Positions 1-7,807 of a DNA stretch of 64,000 bases are shown here, piece after piece. Every line of letters begins with the position of its first letter. Position 1 is the stretch's first letter. The stretch is from assembly GCA_964500435.1 (NCBI GenBank), contig CAZCNL010000009.1, positions 1 to 64,000 on the forward strand. The letters are read 5' to 3'. The notes beneath the pieces are model-generated. The model was not told the origin of the DNA and searched no databases. It was given only the letters and a program-made list of their open reading frames with translations. This DNA comes from GWF2-33-9 sp964500435 (GTDB lineage: Bacteria; Bacteroidota; Ignavibacteria; Kapaibacteriales; UBA2268). The translations under genes were made by a program, and so were the position numbers.

Positions 1-98
1 TCTGCATCATCTTTATCCAATTTGTATTCCTCTATTGCTTTAATTTTTTCGGGCTCGTTTGCGAATATTCGTTTCAGTAATTCTAAAATTTTATCCAT
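1..98 (-). CDS. Partial phage protein, N-terminus only
   Basis: A leftward frame opens with ATG at 98-96 and stays open to the window edge. It starts MDKILELLKRIFANEPEKIK and continues for 12 more residues rich in Lys, Glu and Asp. An AAGGA Shine-Dalgarno sequence lies about 8 bases upstream of the ATG. The gene diverges from the rightward head-gene block, so the spacer at 99-224 probably holds divergent promoters. The visible part is helical and charged. It could start a scaffold, protease or other head protein, but nothing diagnostic is visible and I do not name it. Confidence 0.5.
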   Translation of the reverse strand, partial: MDKILELLKRIFANEPEKIKAIEEYKLDKDDA

Positions 99-224
99 TT
101 GCCAATCCTTTTTTTTACAAAACTATTGCTAACTATTTGAAATACAAGCACAAATGCGGGTTTGTCGTGTTTTTTACGCCGTTTGATTATAATTTTGCTT
201 TTAGATTTTATTGATATTACTATT

Positions 225-593
225 ATGGATTTAGCCGATTTTAAATATTTATTAAGCCCAGCAGCCGAAACTTTGCTTGCTAAAGAAGGGAATTTTGCTA
301 ATTATTTAAATTATGCTATAACTTTTGTGAATGATGCCACCGGCTACAACTTCCTACCTTCGGATAGTTTTACTGCCGAAACCCAATGGCTTAAAACCCC
401 ACTTGCTTGGGTTATTGAATACCTTGTTGCTCGCAAAGTTGGCGGTGGTAGCCCGGATTATTGGCAGCAATGCTTAGATAATTATAACAAGGCTTTGGCG
501 ATTCTGGATAAACATAAAATCCAAAAGTCCCGCTCGTCGGCTAAAGCTATTTTAGGTTCTATAGAAAATACTTACGGTGATGTATGTCTTTAA
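225..593 (+). CDS. Mu gp36-like protein (DUF1320)
   Basis: This 122-aa protein resembles the DUF1320/gp36 family encoded near the major capsid gene in Mu-like phages, thought to act in head-tail joining. The start is placed at ATG 225 (MDLADFKYLLSP). A longer frame opens at 162 but adds a hydrophobic stretch with no family match. Visible features are a helical N-terminus and a central tryptophan-rich helix around TPLAWVIEYLVARKVG, typical of these small gateway-type proteins. The stop overlaps the start of the next gene (584), indicating translational coupling. In Mu, gp36 lies after the portal and capsid genes; here it precedes the terminase genes, so the module order is rearranged. The call is by length, context and motif style. 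Confidence 0.65.
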   Translation: MDLADFKYLLSPAAETLLAKEGNFANYLNYAITFVNDATGYNFLPSDSFTAETQWLKTPLAWVIEYLVARKVGGGSPDYWQQCLDNYNKALAILDKHKIQKSRSSAKAILGSIENTYGDVCL

Positions 594-994
594 GGGAATT
601 GATTTCGGCATTTTTGGAAGTGCTGCGTAATTCTGCAACCACTATCGGAGTGCCCGCTACCAATATTAACTACGGCTCCTTTGGCATTATGCCGGCCGAA
701 GCTCCTTTTGTTTGGGTTTATGCCGAACCCATCCCGCAGCCTTTCGGTTATAGCGGCATCGAAGACCTCCGCCGGGCCAAAATTACTGCTTTTTGCGGTG
801 CATCATCCGACGACCAATTTAATTCCCAAATGCTTGCTTTGGAAATTGCCGAAAAATCACTCGTTGCATTGCTCGCCGAATATCCGGCTTTGCTTGAAAA
901 TGCCCAATATGGTTACGACCAAACATACGCCGATATTGCCGTTGCTTATATAGAATTTGAAGTTAGTTATATTATTAATGGAGTCGGACAATGA
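584..994 (+). CDS. Mu gp37-like protein (DUF1834-type)
   Basis: This 136-aa protein sits directly after the gp36-like gene and overlaps it by 10 bases, as gp37 follows gp36 in Mu. It has an N-terminal helix (LRELISAFLEVLRN), a beta-rich middle (APFVWVYAEPIPQPFGYSG) and a C-terminal strand region ending near SYIINGVGQ, the architecture of head-completion or tail-terminator proteins. It overlaps the following small terminase gene by four bases (ATGA). The family assignment comes mainly from position and predicted fold, not from a diagnostic motif. Another tail-completion family is the main alternative. Confidence 0.55.
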   Translation: MSLRELISAFLEVLRNSATTIGVPATNINYGSFGIMPAEAPFVWVYAEPIPQPFGYSGIEDLRRAKITAFCGASSDDQFNSQMLALEIAEKSLVALLAEYPALLENAQYGYDQTYADIAVAYIEFEVSYIINGVGQ

Positions 995-1482
995 GACGTA
1001 AAGCACCTCAATTGACTTTGGCTAAAAGGCAGCAAATTGGTCGGTATAAAGAAAAATTCCCAACAGCTACTATTGCCGAAATATCCGAGCATTTTAATTG
1101 CTCGTACAACCAAGCCCGCAATGCTATTAATGATTACAAATCCGGCAAATTGCACCGTACCAAACCTCGTGCTAAATATAAATCCATCGAAGAAGTTAAA
1201 GAAAAATATACTCCTGACGAATTATTAGAACTGCAATTCCATAAATCCTTGGCTTATTTGGAAAAAGATGCCCAAATTGCTACCGACGAACGCATTAAAT
1301 TGCTCGAAATGCTATTTTCGATGCGTCGGATTTTGCAAAATATCCGATTAGAAAGCCATATTAAACGGGTTGATGCTGGCGTAATTAAAGAGATTGTCCG
1401 CAAATTCGCCCCCGATGCAACCGACGAAAGTGTCATTAAAATTTATCTTGAGGCTGTTGAGCGATGGAAAGCCGGCCAATAA
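991..1482 (+). CDS. Phage small terminase subunit (DUF3486, Mu gp27-like)
   Basis: This 163-aa protein should recognise phage DNA and load the large terminase for headful packaging. The N-terminus holds a helix-turn-helix: residues about 8-45 contain QQIGRYKEKFPTATIAEISE followed by HFNCSYNQARNAINDYKSGK. The remaining two thirds are charged, coiled-coil-like helices, as in DUF3486 proteins. It lies between the gp37-like gene (four-base overlap) and the large terminase (19-base overlap). Small-large terminase adjacency is the strongest support. The overlaps suggest coupled translation from one late transcript. Confidence 0.75.
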   Translation: MRRKAPQLTLAKRQQIGRYKEKFPTATIAEISEHFNCSYNQARNAINDYKSGKLHRTKPRAKYKSIEEVKEKYTPDELLELQFHKSLAYLEKDAQIATDERIKLLEMLFSMRRILQNIRLESHIKRVDAGVIKEIVRKFAPDATDESVIKIYLEAVERWKAGQ

Positions 1483-3026
1483 AAGAGTTTTCTCGATTCG
1501 ATATCGTTATGAATCGATTTCGCCAAGAAATCGAAGATAAATCCCGCTTTTCTTCGGTCGCTCCTTTTGCCGATAACGATATCGCCCAAGATGAACGGCT
1601 CGAACGTTCGGCAAAAGATTTTTGGCAATTCGACCAAATCTATTTTCCAGAAGAAATGTATTCCGATGGCTATTCCGCTCCGTCTCGTTTCCATAAAGAT
1701 ATTATAAAGATTGCATCCAAACCCGGCATTCAAGTAATTCTTGGCCCCCGCAAGCACGGGAAAACCGCTACTGCCAAAAAGTATTTGGTTTGGCTTTTGC
1801 TCACCGGCAAAGTAAATTTTGGCGGAACTCTTTCCCAAACATTAACTACAAGCAGAAATATTTTAACTGATATTTTTTCTTTAATTGCCGATAATCGCCG
1901 TATTCTGCACGATTTTGCACCCGAATTCGACGAAGCAAACCAAGACCAACTTACTTTTTCGGTTCGAAGTGTCGATAAAAAAATTCGCCTTATGGCTTTT
2001 TCCGAAGGCCGTTCGGTGCGTGGTGCAACTCGATTGTTCGACCGCCCACAATTTATCTTGTGCGACGACTTGGAAACTCGTCAATCGCCTCTTGGACAAG
2101 AGCAAACCAATGCACGGCTGCGGATGCTTTCCGAAGCCTTCCATTCGCTTTCGTCCGATGGCACTATCTTGGTGCTGGGCAATAACTTCGACGAACGATG
2201 CGCTCTCAATAAATTGCTTAACGAACAAAAAGAAGGCATTCTGCCTAAGCATATAAAAGTTTTTGTATTCCAAGCTTGGGATGGACGCCGACCTCTCTGG
2301 GGTGAACGCTTCCCGGCAAAATCGGAAGACGCTCTCCGCTCGCTATTAAAGGTTAGCGACCAAGCCGAATGGTTAGCCGAATTCCAGCAAACGCCAACTG
2401 CTCCCGATGGCTTTATTTTTAACCGACTTAACCCATTGCCAACTTACTCGTCGTTGCCCGCCGATGCTCGTGGGGTGATTTATTGCGACCCAAATTTGGC
2501 TAAAAAAGGTAGGGGAGACGCTACCGCCATTGTTTCGCTGCTTTATTCACCAAGTCTCGATAAATATTATATCGAAATGCCTGTTTGTCGTTCGTTTTCT
2601 GATAGCAACGCCTTGCTCGATGCTATTTTAAAAATGCGTTCTAATCGCACTCGTGCTATAGGCTTCGATGGCCACGTTAATCAAGAAAGCACTTGGTCGA
2701 ATAACGTGCGCAATTACTGCCGTATTAACAATTTGCCCTTCCCCCCGATTGCTTACTGCCGCTATAATACCGATGAGCTGGCCAAAAATATCCAAGGTGT
2801 GTGGAACGAGGGCAGAATCCTTTTGCCTGATTATATTTCTCAAACCGAGGATGGCAAACGCTTCCTTACGCAAGTATTTTCGTTTGCCGGTAAAAAAGCC
2901 AACCAAGCCGACGACGCTCCCGATGCCCTAATTTGTGCGTTCGAATTGCTCCACGAACGCCGTCTGGGCAAAAAAGTCGGCTTGCTGCAAAAAACTATCT
3001 CTGTGCTCGACTACTATAATTTTTAG
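1464..3026 (+). CDS. Phage terminase large subunit (Mu gp28-like)
   Basis: This 520-aa packaging motor has an N-terminal ATPase and a C-terminal RNase H-like nuclease. Walker A is GPRKHGKT (residues 94-101) and Walker B is QFILCDDLE (196-204). The nuclease domain begins near residue 338, with Asp342 in YCDPNLAKKGRGDATAIV and Asp352 further on. A later acidic site is FDGHV at about 404, and a terminal DDAPDAL at about 494 supplies the last metal ligands. Length is normal for Mu-type terminases. The start ATG 1464 lies inside the end of the small subunit gene. The portal gene follows within about 30 bases, giving the classic small terminase-large terminase-portal cassette. Confidence 0.92.
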   Translation: MESRPIKEFSRFDIVMNRFRQEIEDKSRFSSVAPFADNDIAQDERLERSAKDFWQFDQIYFPEEMYSDGYSAPSRFHKDIIKIASKPGIQVILGPRKHGKTATAKKYLVWLLLTGKVNFGGTLSQTLTTSRNILTDIFSLIADNRRILHDFAPEFDEANQDQLTFSVRSVDKKIRLMAFSEGRSVRGATRLFDRPQFILCDDLETRQSPLGQEQTNARLRMLSEAFHSLSSDGTILVLGNNFDERCALNKLLNEQKEGILPKHIKVFVFQAWDGRRPLWGERFPAKSEDALRSLLKVSDQAEWLAEFQQTPTAPDGFIFNRLNPLPTYSSLPADARGVIYCDPNLAKKGRGDATAIVSLLYSPSLDKYYIEMPVCRSFSDSNALLDAILKMRSNRTRAIGFDGHVNQESTWSNNVRNYCRINNLPFPPIAYCRYNTDELAKNIQGVWNEGRILLPDYISQTEDGKRFLTQVFSFAGKKANQADDAPDALICAFELLHERRLGKKVGLLQKTISVLDYYNF

Positions 3027-3057
3027 ATGGTATTATAATTTTTTAAAAGGCAATAAA

Positions 3058-4170
3058 ATGAAATATCCAACACTACAGCAATATCAAACTGCAATAAAAT
3101 ATGCCGATAACGACGACCCCGCAACCCGTGATTCGTCCCTTTTGATGAATTATTTAACTTATTTTGCTAACTTCAACCCCCGAATCAAAGGCCATATAAA
3201 AACTCGTGAGGCAGCAATATCGTCCTGGAGTTGGATAATTAGCGCTCCCGATGGCACCCACCTTGATGTGTCAATGCAGTTGGCTCAATCCATTAATTCA
3301 ATTGGTCGGGGAGTAGTTGCCGCATCGCTTTTTGGCTATTGGCTCGCCAAAATTGATTGGCAATTCGATTCCGTCTCTAATTCTTGGCTGCCCAAAATCG
3401 CTCCAATTAATCTTAAATTTGTTGAGCAAATCGACGAATCTACTTTTTTGCTTAAAGAACAAAACTCACGCACCGTTATCCCGCCCGACGATATGAATTA
3501 CATTAGAATTTCCGACGGCACGGTTGTTGGTGGCGTTATGCGTTCTATTGGCGAACTTGAAATTTTGCGGCGAGATTCCATCTTTGAATGGGGTAACTAC
3601 CTGAGAAAACTTAAAGGCTTAATTCAAGGCATCGACAAAGGTGCCGACGACGAAGAGCGACAAGTTGCCGCCAATGCTTTGCGTACTGCTATCGAAAATA
3701 ACTATCTTCTTACCTCGGATATGATAGACTTTAAATTCCACAATATTGCCTCTACTGCGGGTTCTTCGTTCAAAGACTTTTTGGAGTTTATCAATAGTGC
3801 CGTCTCGGTTGCAATCTTGGGCCAAGCCAACACATCGGAATTGCCTTCGAAATCCGGAAGCCGTGCCGCTCTTGCGGTCCAAAAACTCATAACCGACGAT
3901 ATTATGTATAGCGATATCTCCACGCTCGAAAAGGTTGTCAATTCCCAATTGCTGCAATTCGACCATATCCTGCACTACGGCACCCCAACGCCCAACTACC
4001 GATTTAAAGTTATTTTGGACGAAACCGAAGATTTCGAAAAAAACGCAATCATCATACGTGAGGCAATTTCGGCCGGCATCCCGCTTAAAAAAATAGAGGT
4101 TTACGAAAAATTAGGTCTAATAGTGCCGCAAGAAGGAGATGAAATATTACAGACAACAGCAGGATTTTAA
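3058..4170 (+). CDS. Phage portal protein (DUF935, Mu gp29-like)
   Basis: This 370-aa portal forms the dodecameric channel at the capsid vertex through which DNA is packaged. The start is ATG 3058 (MKYPTLQQYQTAIKYADNDD), preceded by AAAAGG; the frame is open further upstream but that part overlaps the terminase end. Family-like segments are HIKTREAAISSWSWIISAPD (about 50-70), typical of DUF935 proteins where the conserved tryptophan stretch precedes the first helix, and LGQANTSELPSKSGSRAALA late in the protein, matching the conserved 'LGQ..T' region. Its place after the terminase and before the morphogenesis gene matches Mu-like phages. Confidence 0.85.
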   Translation: MKYPTLQQYQTAIKYADNDDPATRDSSLLMNYLTYFANFNPRIKGHIKTREAAISSWSWIISAPDGTHLDVSMQLAQSINSIGRGVVAASLFGYWLAKIDWQFDSVSNSWLPKIAPINLKFVEQIDESTFLLKEQNSRTVIPPDDMNYIRISDGTVVGGVMRSIGELEILRRDSIFEWGNYLRKLKGLIQGIDKGADDEERQVAANALRTAIENNYLLTSDMIDFKFHNIASTAGSSFKDFLEFINSAVSVAILGQANTSELPSKSGSRAALAVQKLITDDIMYSDISTLEKVVNSQLLQFDHILHYGTPTPNYRFKVILDETEDFEKNAIIIREAISAGIPLKKIEVYEKLGLIVPQEGDEILQTTAGF

Positions 4171-4728
4171 ATGCAAATTCCTCAAAATATATTGCAAAAA
4201 TTATCAATTCGAGCTGTCGAATTAATTAACGAGCAAATTGCAAGAGGTGTGGACGCCGACGGCAAGTCTTACAAATATTCAACTCGCCCTTTTGCACGAC
4301 CCGCAGGTGGAATTCCTCGTTTTAGCCAATTCGTTAAAAAAGCCGAAAAAGAAGGAAGGCTTCGGTTGTTTACAACAAAAAAGAATTCAAAATGGGTAGT
4401 ATTTGCCAAAGGTTATGCCGATTATCGAAGACTAACCGGCAGAAACCCCGATGGTGACTTCTTAGAATTCACCGGTGAAATGCTTGCCTCAATGACCGGA
4501 ATTGCACGACAGCCAAATCAAGTTATCGTTGGGTTTTCCTCCCAAAAAGCTGCAGAACGTGCCTTTTGGTTTAATGTGTCGGGTGTGGGCAAAAGTCGCA
4601 AATTATGGCGATTTTTAGGGCTAACTCCCGAAAATGAAAAAGTTTTAGTAGAATATGCTGCTGAATTGTTGGCTCGAAGTGTGGAATTGACAAAATCGGC
4701 AGTAGGTATATTTGATATAAAGCTTTAA
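4171..4728 (+). CDS. Phage virion morphogenesis protein (Mu gpG-like)
   Basis: This 185-aa protein starts one base after the portal stop and is the last gene of the rightward block. The N-terminal region contains a motif rich in Lys, Tyr and Ser (GVDADGKSYKYSTRPFARP) that resembles the family's 'D.GK.W.PL' region. The middle carries DFLEFTGEMLASM, and the C-terminus has RKLWRFLGLTPEN, similar to the 'R.FLGLS.ed' end of the phage virion morphogenesis family (Phage_tail_S). Such proteins act in head completion or tail assembly. A terminator hairpin follows 25 bases later. The assignment rests on these motifs plus position; the exact Mu counterpart is inferred. Confidence 0.75.
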   Translation: MQIPQNILQKLSIRAVELINEQIARGVDADGKSYKYSTRPFARPAGGIPRFSQFVKKAEKEGRLRLFTTKKNSKWVVFAKGYADYRRLTGRNPDGDFLEFTGEMLASMTGIARQPNQVIVGFSSQKAAERAFWFNVSGVGKSRKLWRFLGLTPENEKVLVEYAAELLARSVELTKSAVGIFDIKL

Positions 4729-4752
4729 TATTATCCCAAACCCAACCAAAAA

Positions 4753-4784
4753 AAAACCCCGTAGGGGAGATGCTACAGGGTTTT
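4753..4784. terminator. Bidirectional terminator between convergent phage blocks
   Basis: The arms AAAACCCCGTAG (4753-4764) and CTACAGGGTTTT (4773-4784) pair with one internal mismatch around an 8-base loop. The stem is flanked by an A-run on the left and a T-rich run on the right, so it can terminate both the rightward head-gene transcript and the leftward early/MuF transcript. Confidence 0.85.
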
Positions 4785-4806
4785 GTGTTTTTGTTTTATT
4801 TCGCTT

Positions 4807-5004
4807 TTACCAATTAACCTTTCTCAGTTCCTCTTTGGTTATAGGTATTCTCTCGGTTAATTTGTTCGCTTCTTCTTCTGTTAAAAATCCTTTAATGTAC
4901 AGAATGTCAATCCATCCGCAAGCATAAAATGCAGTTTCCCGGTTCCATTCGCCGTCTTTTTCGATTTCGCTTATTTTTTCAAGATAATCTTCGTAAAGTC
5001 CCAT
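4807..5004 (-). CDS. Small acidic protein downstream of MuF-toxin, candidate immunity protein
   Basis: This 65-aa protein is rich in Glu and Asp and begins MGLYEDYLEKISEIEKDGEW. Its start lies one base after the MuF stop (5006-5008) and has an AGAGG site 8 bases upstream, so it is translated together with MuF. It is the last gene before the terminator. Acidic, small, single-domain proteins directly downstream of toxin-bearing proteins are often cognate immunity proteins, and the preceding MuF protein has a nuclease-like C-terminal extension. No family was recognised, so the immunity role is inferred from context and charge only. A conserved phage protein of unrelated function is the alternative. 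Confidence 0.6.
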   Translation of the reverse strand: MGLYEDYLEKISEIEKDGEWNRETAFYACGWIDILYIKGFLTEEEANKLTERIPITKEELRKVNW

Positions 5005-5005
5005 A

Positions 5006-6055
5006 TTATACCTCTTTTAATGTATTTAAAATGCTGTTATATAAATATATTTTTTTGTTAATATAGTTTATCTTCCATTTTTTAATTGCTTTTATTTCTT
5101 CCTCTTCGTTGGGGTGTCCGTTGTGTGCAATTATCACAACGTCGGCTTGCTTGCTTCCTTTTCTTGCTAAATCTCTAAAAACTCCGCTCCTTTGCGATTC
5201 TGTTTGCTTTAGTTGCGTCGGCTTGCTATCAAAATAAATATCCGTGTCGCCTTCTTCTTTCCTTCCTCTCTGAGCATTTAGCTCTATTTTGCCAAAACTC
5301 GATAACTTTTCGGAAAGCATCTTTTCTTTTTGCATTACTGCTTTTGCTTGCTTTGTTCCTTTATTGTATTCGCTTTTCCACGAATCGTGAATCGCAACTC
5401 CGTTTTCTACATCGCCCGAAAATGCCACCCAGCGATGACGGCAATTATACCCTCCACAAAAGAACTCCACTGGCAAGCCTTGGCCGTTGTCCATCGCTCG
5501 AATATCCTCGATTGAATACACTTTGCCAATTCGCTCACGGCAAAATGGGCGAGATCCCATCGACGCCCCCGAATATCGAAAATAACGAACTCCATTTGCC
5601 AACGACCGCTCTATTGCTCCTTGACGAGCGATGCCAAGTCGAATTGTATTTTGCACCGTTCCGTAATGCTGCTCTTTCACCCGACCGAGCCGAGCAAGTC
5701 GCTCCTGAATTATTTTGCCATTTTCGCCCCGAGCTACCCCCCGGCGAACTATTTCGAATGCTTGCCTGTCGAACGAGCCTTTGATTTTGCCAACTTCATT
5801 TGTTAGTGATTGTATTGAACTTGCCGGCACAAAATGCGATTCTGTAAATTGCTCGACTTCCTTGCGAGTTTCATCTCGAATTGCTCGCTCAGCTTCCTTT
5901 TGCATCGCCTCGTCTATCCCCATCTTAAAAGCAATAATTGATACTTCGCTGCGCATCGCTCCTAATAATTCATCCGATGATTGCAAACCATCGGATGAAT
6001 AAAGCGTGCGAATCAATTCTCGCACCCGGCGAATATATTCTTTGAACCTATCCAT
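5006..6055 (-). CDS. MuF head morphogenesis protein with toxin-like C-terminal domain
   Basis: This 349-aa protein starts at ATG 6055 (MDRFKEYIRRVREL), overlapping the stop of the zinc-ribbon gene by 8 bases. Residues about 95-212 are a MuF domain, with the signature GSRPFCRERIGKVYSIEDIR and the Cys pair in FFCGGYNCRHRWVAF. MuF proteins are minor head proteins associated with the portal. After a basic helical linker (about 225-255) the C-terminus (about 258-349) has the pattern GDTDIYFDSKPTQLKQ, then a helix, then KGSKQADVVIIAHNG. This resembles the Barnase/EndoU/ColicinE5-RelE-type (CdiA-CT/PBECR) RNases found fused to MuF proteins. The last 100 bases are far more AT-rich than the MuF core. 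The MuF call is firm; the toxin call is inference. Confidence 0.88.
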   Translation of the reverse strand: MDRFKEYIRRVRELIRTLYSSDGLQSSDELLGAMRSEVSIIAFKMGIDEAMQKEAERAIRDETRKEVEQFTESHFVPASSIQSLTNEVGKIKGSFDRQAFEIVRRGVARGENGKIIQERLARLGRVKEQHYGTVQNTIRLGIARQGAIERSLANGVRYFRYSGASMGSRPFCRERIGKVYSIEDIRAMDNGQGLPVEFFCGGYNCRHRWVAFSGDVENGVAIHDSWKSEYNKGTKQAKAVMQKEKMLSEKLSSFGKIELNAQRGRKEEGDTDIYFDSKPTQLKQTESQRSGVFRDLARKGSKQADVVIIAHNGHPNEEEEIKAIKKWKINYINKKIYLYNSILNTLKEV

Positions 6056-6293
6056 TTTCCTCCAGCAGTTTATCGGGCTCCCATTCAATATTGCTTTTGC
6101 CGTTTGGCAAAAGCGCAATTTTGCATATAATCTTAGTCTCAGTTAGATAGGCTGTTCCACAATTTGAGCATAGCACTTTGCGGACGTCGTAATTATCGCT
6201 ATAAAACCATCTCTTTCTTTCAGGATTATATCTACGGTTTCGGACCACCTTTACTACATCAAATTTGTCAGAACTGCAGTTAGGACAAAACAT
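6048..6293 (-). CDS. Small zinc-ribbon phage protein
   Basis: This 81-aa protein starts MFCPNCSSDKFDV and has a second pair, LCSNCGTAY, giving CxxC-x(about 36)-CxxC, a zinc ribbon. Start choice: an ATG at 6308 is also in frame, but AAGGAGG, a perfect Shine-Dalgarno, lies inside that extension 5 bases before ATG 6293, so 6293 is preferred. The gene begins inside the end of the DnaA-IV-like gene and ends inside the start of MuF, a tightly coupled string. Similar ribbons occur in NrdR and in phage regulators such as Com and Ogr. The function is unknown here; nucleic-acid binding or translational control is plausible. Confidence 0.65.
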   Translation of the reverse strand: MFCPNCSSDKFDVVKVVRNRRYNPERKRWFYSDNYDVRKVLCSNCGTAYLTETKIICKIALLPNGKSNIEWEPDKLLEENG

Positions 6294-6675
6294 CTTCGCC
6301 TCCTTCATTTATCAATTTGTCGAGTTTCGATACGATTTCAAGAAGCGCTTCTTTGACTTCATTAATTATCATACGATTAATTGCCGCAGAATATACTTTT
6401 TCGTATATCTCATCCCTTATCTTGCTCGCTTTCTTATTAAAGTCCTTATTAAACTCGATTAAATCATTCGCAGTCGATATCGAATGATAGATTGTAGCTC
6501 TATCCTGATGTAAATATGCCGCAATTTCTGCTTCTGAATATCCAAATTGTTTTGCGGTATGCGAAAATAATTTACGACCATCAACTAATTTTTGTAGGCG
6601 AGAACGCTTCGTTAATTCACCTTTTGCTAATCCTAAATTGCCTTCGGTTATCGATTGCAATACCCTTAAATTCAT
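6280..6675 (-). CDS. DnaA domain IV-like helix-turn-helix protein
   Basis: This 131-aa protein contains around residues 33-70 the stretch GRKLFSHTAKQFGYSEAEIA, then AAYLHQDRATIYHSIS. This matches the DnaA C-terminal DNA-binding domain (domain IV), where a basic loop precedes a helix-turn-helix ending in 'R.HTTV.HA'. The AAA+ ATPase domains of DnaA are absent, and a helical tail fills the rest. The start overlaps the ParB-like stop (ATGA-type), and the stop overlaps the zinc-ribbon start. In a phage it may bind DnaA boxes, modulate host initiation, or act as a transcription factor in the manner of Mor/C. The fold match is good; the role is inferred. Confidence 0.7.
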   Translation of the reverse strand: MNLRVLQSITEGNLGLAKGELTKRSRLQKLVDGRKLFSHTAKQFGYSEAEIAAYLHQDRATIYHSISTANDLIEFNKDFNKKASKIRDEIYEKVYSAAINRMIINEVKEALLEIVSKLDKLINEGGEDVLS

Positions 6676-7748
6676 AACTCACCTTTAATAATATCAATTA
6701 ATTTCTTTGTGTTGATTTCGTAGTCAACACCTCCGATATTAACCACTAAGCCCGCTATGTCGTCCTTGGTAATCGCTAATCCAAGACGGTCGCCTTCGGA
6801 TTCGGCAAAATATTCGACCACAGAATATCCTTCGACGTATTTTGTTTTGGCGATTCGCTCCCGGCGAGCTTCGTCGGGCACGCTTATGCGAACCGCAATG
6901 CTGGGTCGGCTTTGCTCGGCTCGCTTTTGTGCTTCTTGCATCTTTTGGGCGGGCGTCGCTTTTTCGTGCGTTGCCTTCTTTTGCTCCTTCTTACCAAATC
7001 TCTTTGCTTTGATTTTTTCGAGTTCCACCCGGATTTGCTTTACTGTGTCCTTGATTTGCTTCACTGCTTCGTTTAGCGATGCTTCTTCGGCTTCGTATTT
7101 CTTTACCATTTGCTCGTGAAATGCCATAAATTCTTGCACCGAACTTTCTGCCAGCCCGTCCCGGCGGAATTCATCCACTACGTCCTGCAACCAGTCTACG
7201 TTGTAGAGAATGTTAAGATAAGTTTGCTCGTATTCGCTATACCCAGTTATTTCTTTTAAAATTTCATAACTATCTAACCTTGTTTCTTCATCAATTTTGT
7301 CTTTAATTCCGAACTTAACGAGAATTCTCGCTAAGTGCTCATTTTCAAAAATTGTGCCTGCGTAAGCCCCTTGTTTTTTACGGACTTGCGAAACTTGGCA
7401 CAATATTTGCTTGTAGTGCAAAAATTCCCTTATTCTTTGCCCATTTGTTTTCTCTCGATGCATGTTCGAAACCAAAAAATCCAACTCTATTATCTCGGAA
7501 TTTTCATATTTTTTTACTATGCACGGAACCTCGTCCAAGCCCGCAAGTTCGGCTGCCAATCGGCGACGATGACCCGAAACGATGGTGAATGTGCCGTCGT
7601 CATTTTGGTGCACTATTAACGGCGTGATTATGCCTCGGTCTTTCACCGAAGCTACAAATTCTTTTTCTACAAAGATTTCGCCATAAATTTCCACTTGCTT
7701 TGGGTGGTTGATTAATTTTTCAATCTTTATATTTTGTATTTGCTCCAT
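6672..7748 (-). CDS. ParB/Srx-like nuclease-domain protein
   Basis: This 358-aa protein has an N-terminal ParB-like domain (about 5-95) with the hallmark GHRRRLAAELAG (about 58-69) and VKDRGIITPLIVHQNDDGTF before it. A middle helical region (100-215) could be the KorB/HTH part. Then comes a long Lys/Glu coiled coil (about 215-290) and a C-terminal domain (about 290-358) containing YSVVEYFAESEGDRLGLAIT. ParB-fold proteins bind CTP or cut DNA, and phage copies often act in partition, regulation or DNA modification. No ParA neighbour is present, which argues against a standard partition system. The start follows AAAAAAGGAGAAAAAA. The stop overlaps the DnaA-IV-like start. Confidence 0.75.
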   Translation of the reverse strand: MEQIQNIKIEKLINHPKQVEIYGEIFVEKEFVASVKDRGIITPLIVHQNDDGTFTIVSGHRRRLAAELAGLDEVPCIVKKYENSEIIELDFLVSNMHREKTNGQRIREFLHYKQILCQVSQVRKKQGAYAGTIFENEHLARILVKFGIKDKIDEETRLDSYEILKEITGYSEYEQTYLNILYNVDWLQDVVDEFRRDGLAESSVQEFMAFHEQMVKKYEAEEASLNEAVKQIKDTVKQIRVELEKIKAKRFGKKEQKKATHEKATPAQKMQEAQKRAEQSRPSIAVRISVPDEARRERIAKTKYVEGYSVVEYFAESEGDRLGLAITKDDIAGLVVNIGGVDYEINTKKLIDIIKGEL

Positions 7749-7767
7749 TTTTTTCTCCTTTTTTAAT

Positions 7768-7797
7768 CCTTCGGAAGGTACTGCAACCTTCCGAAGG
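7768..7797. repeat. Perfect 12-bp inverted repeat between early genes
   Basis: CCTTCGGAAGGT (7768-7779) and ACCTTCCGAAGG (7786-7797) are exact reverse complements around the loop ACTGCA. Each arm is itself almost palindromic. The element lies between the Gam-like gene stop (7808) and the ParB-like start (7748). On the leftward strand no U-run follows, so it does not look like a standard intrinsic terminator. It could be an attenuator, an mRNA-processing hairpin or a protein-binding site. Confidence 0.7.
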
Positions 7798-7807
7798 CTT
7801 GGGTTTG

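Noticed and set aside
1443..2273. Leftward frames inside the terminase gene
   Set aside because: They are antisense shadows of a gene with intact Walker and nuclease motifs.
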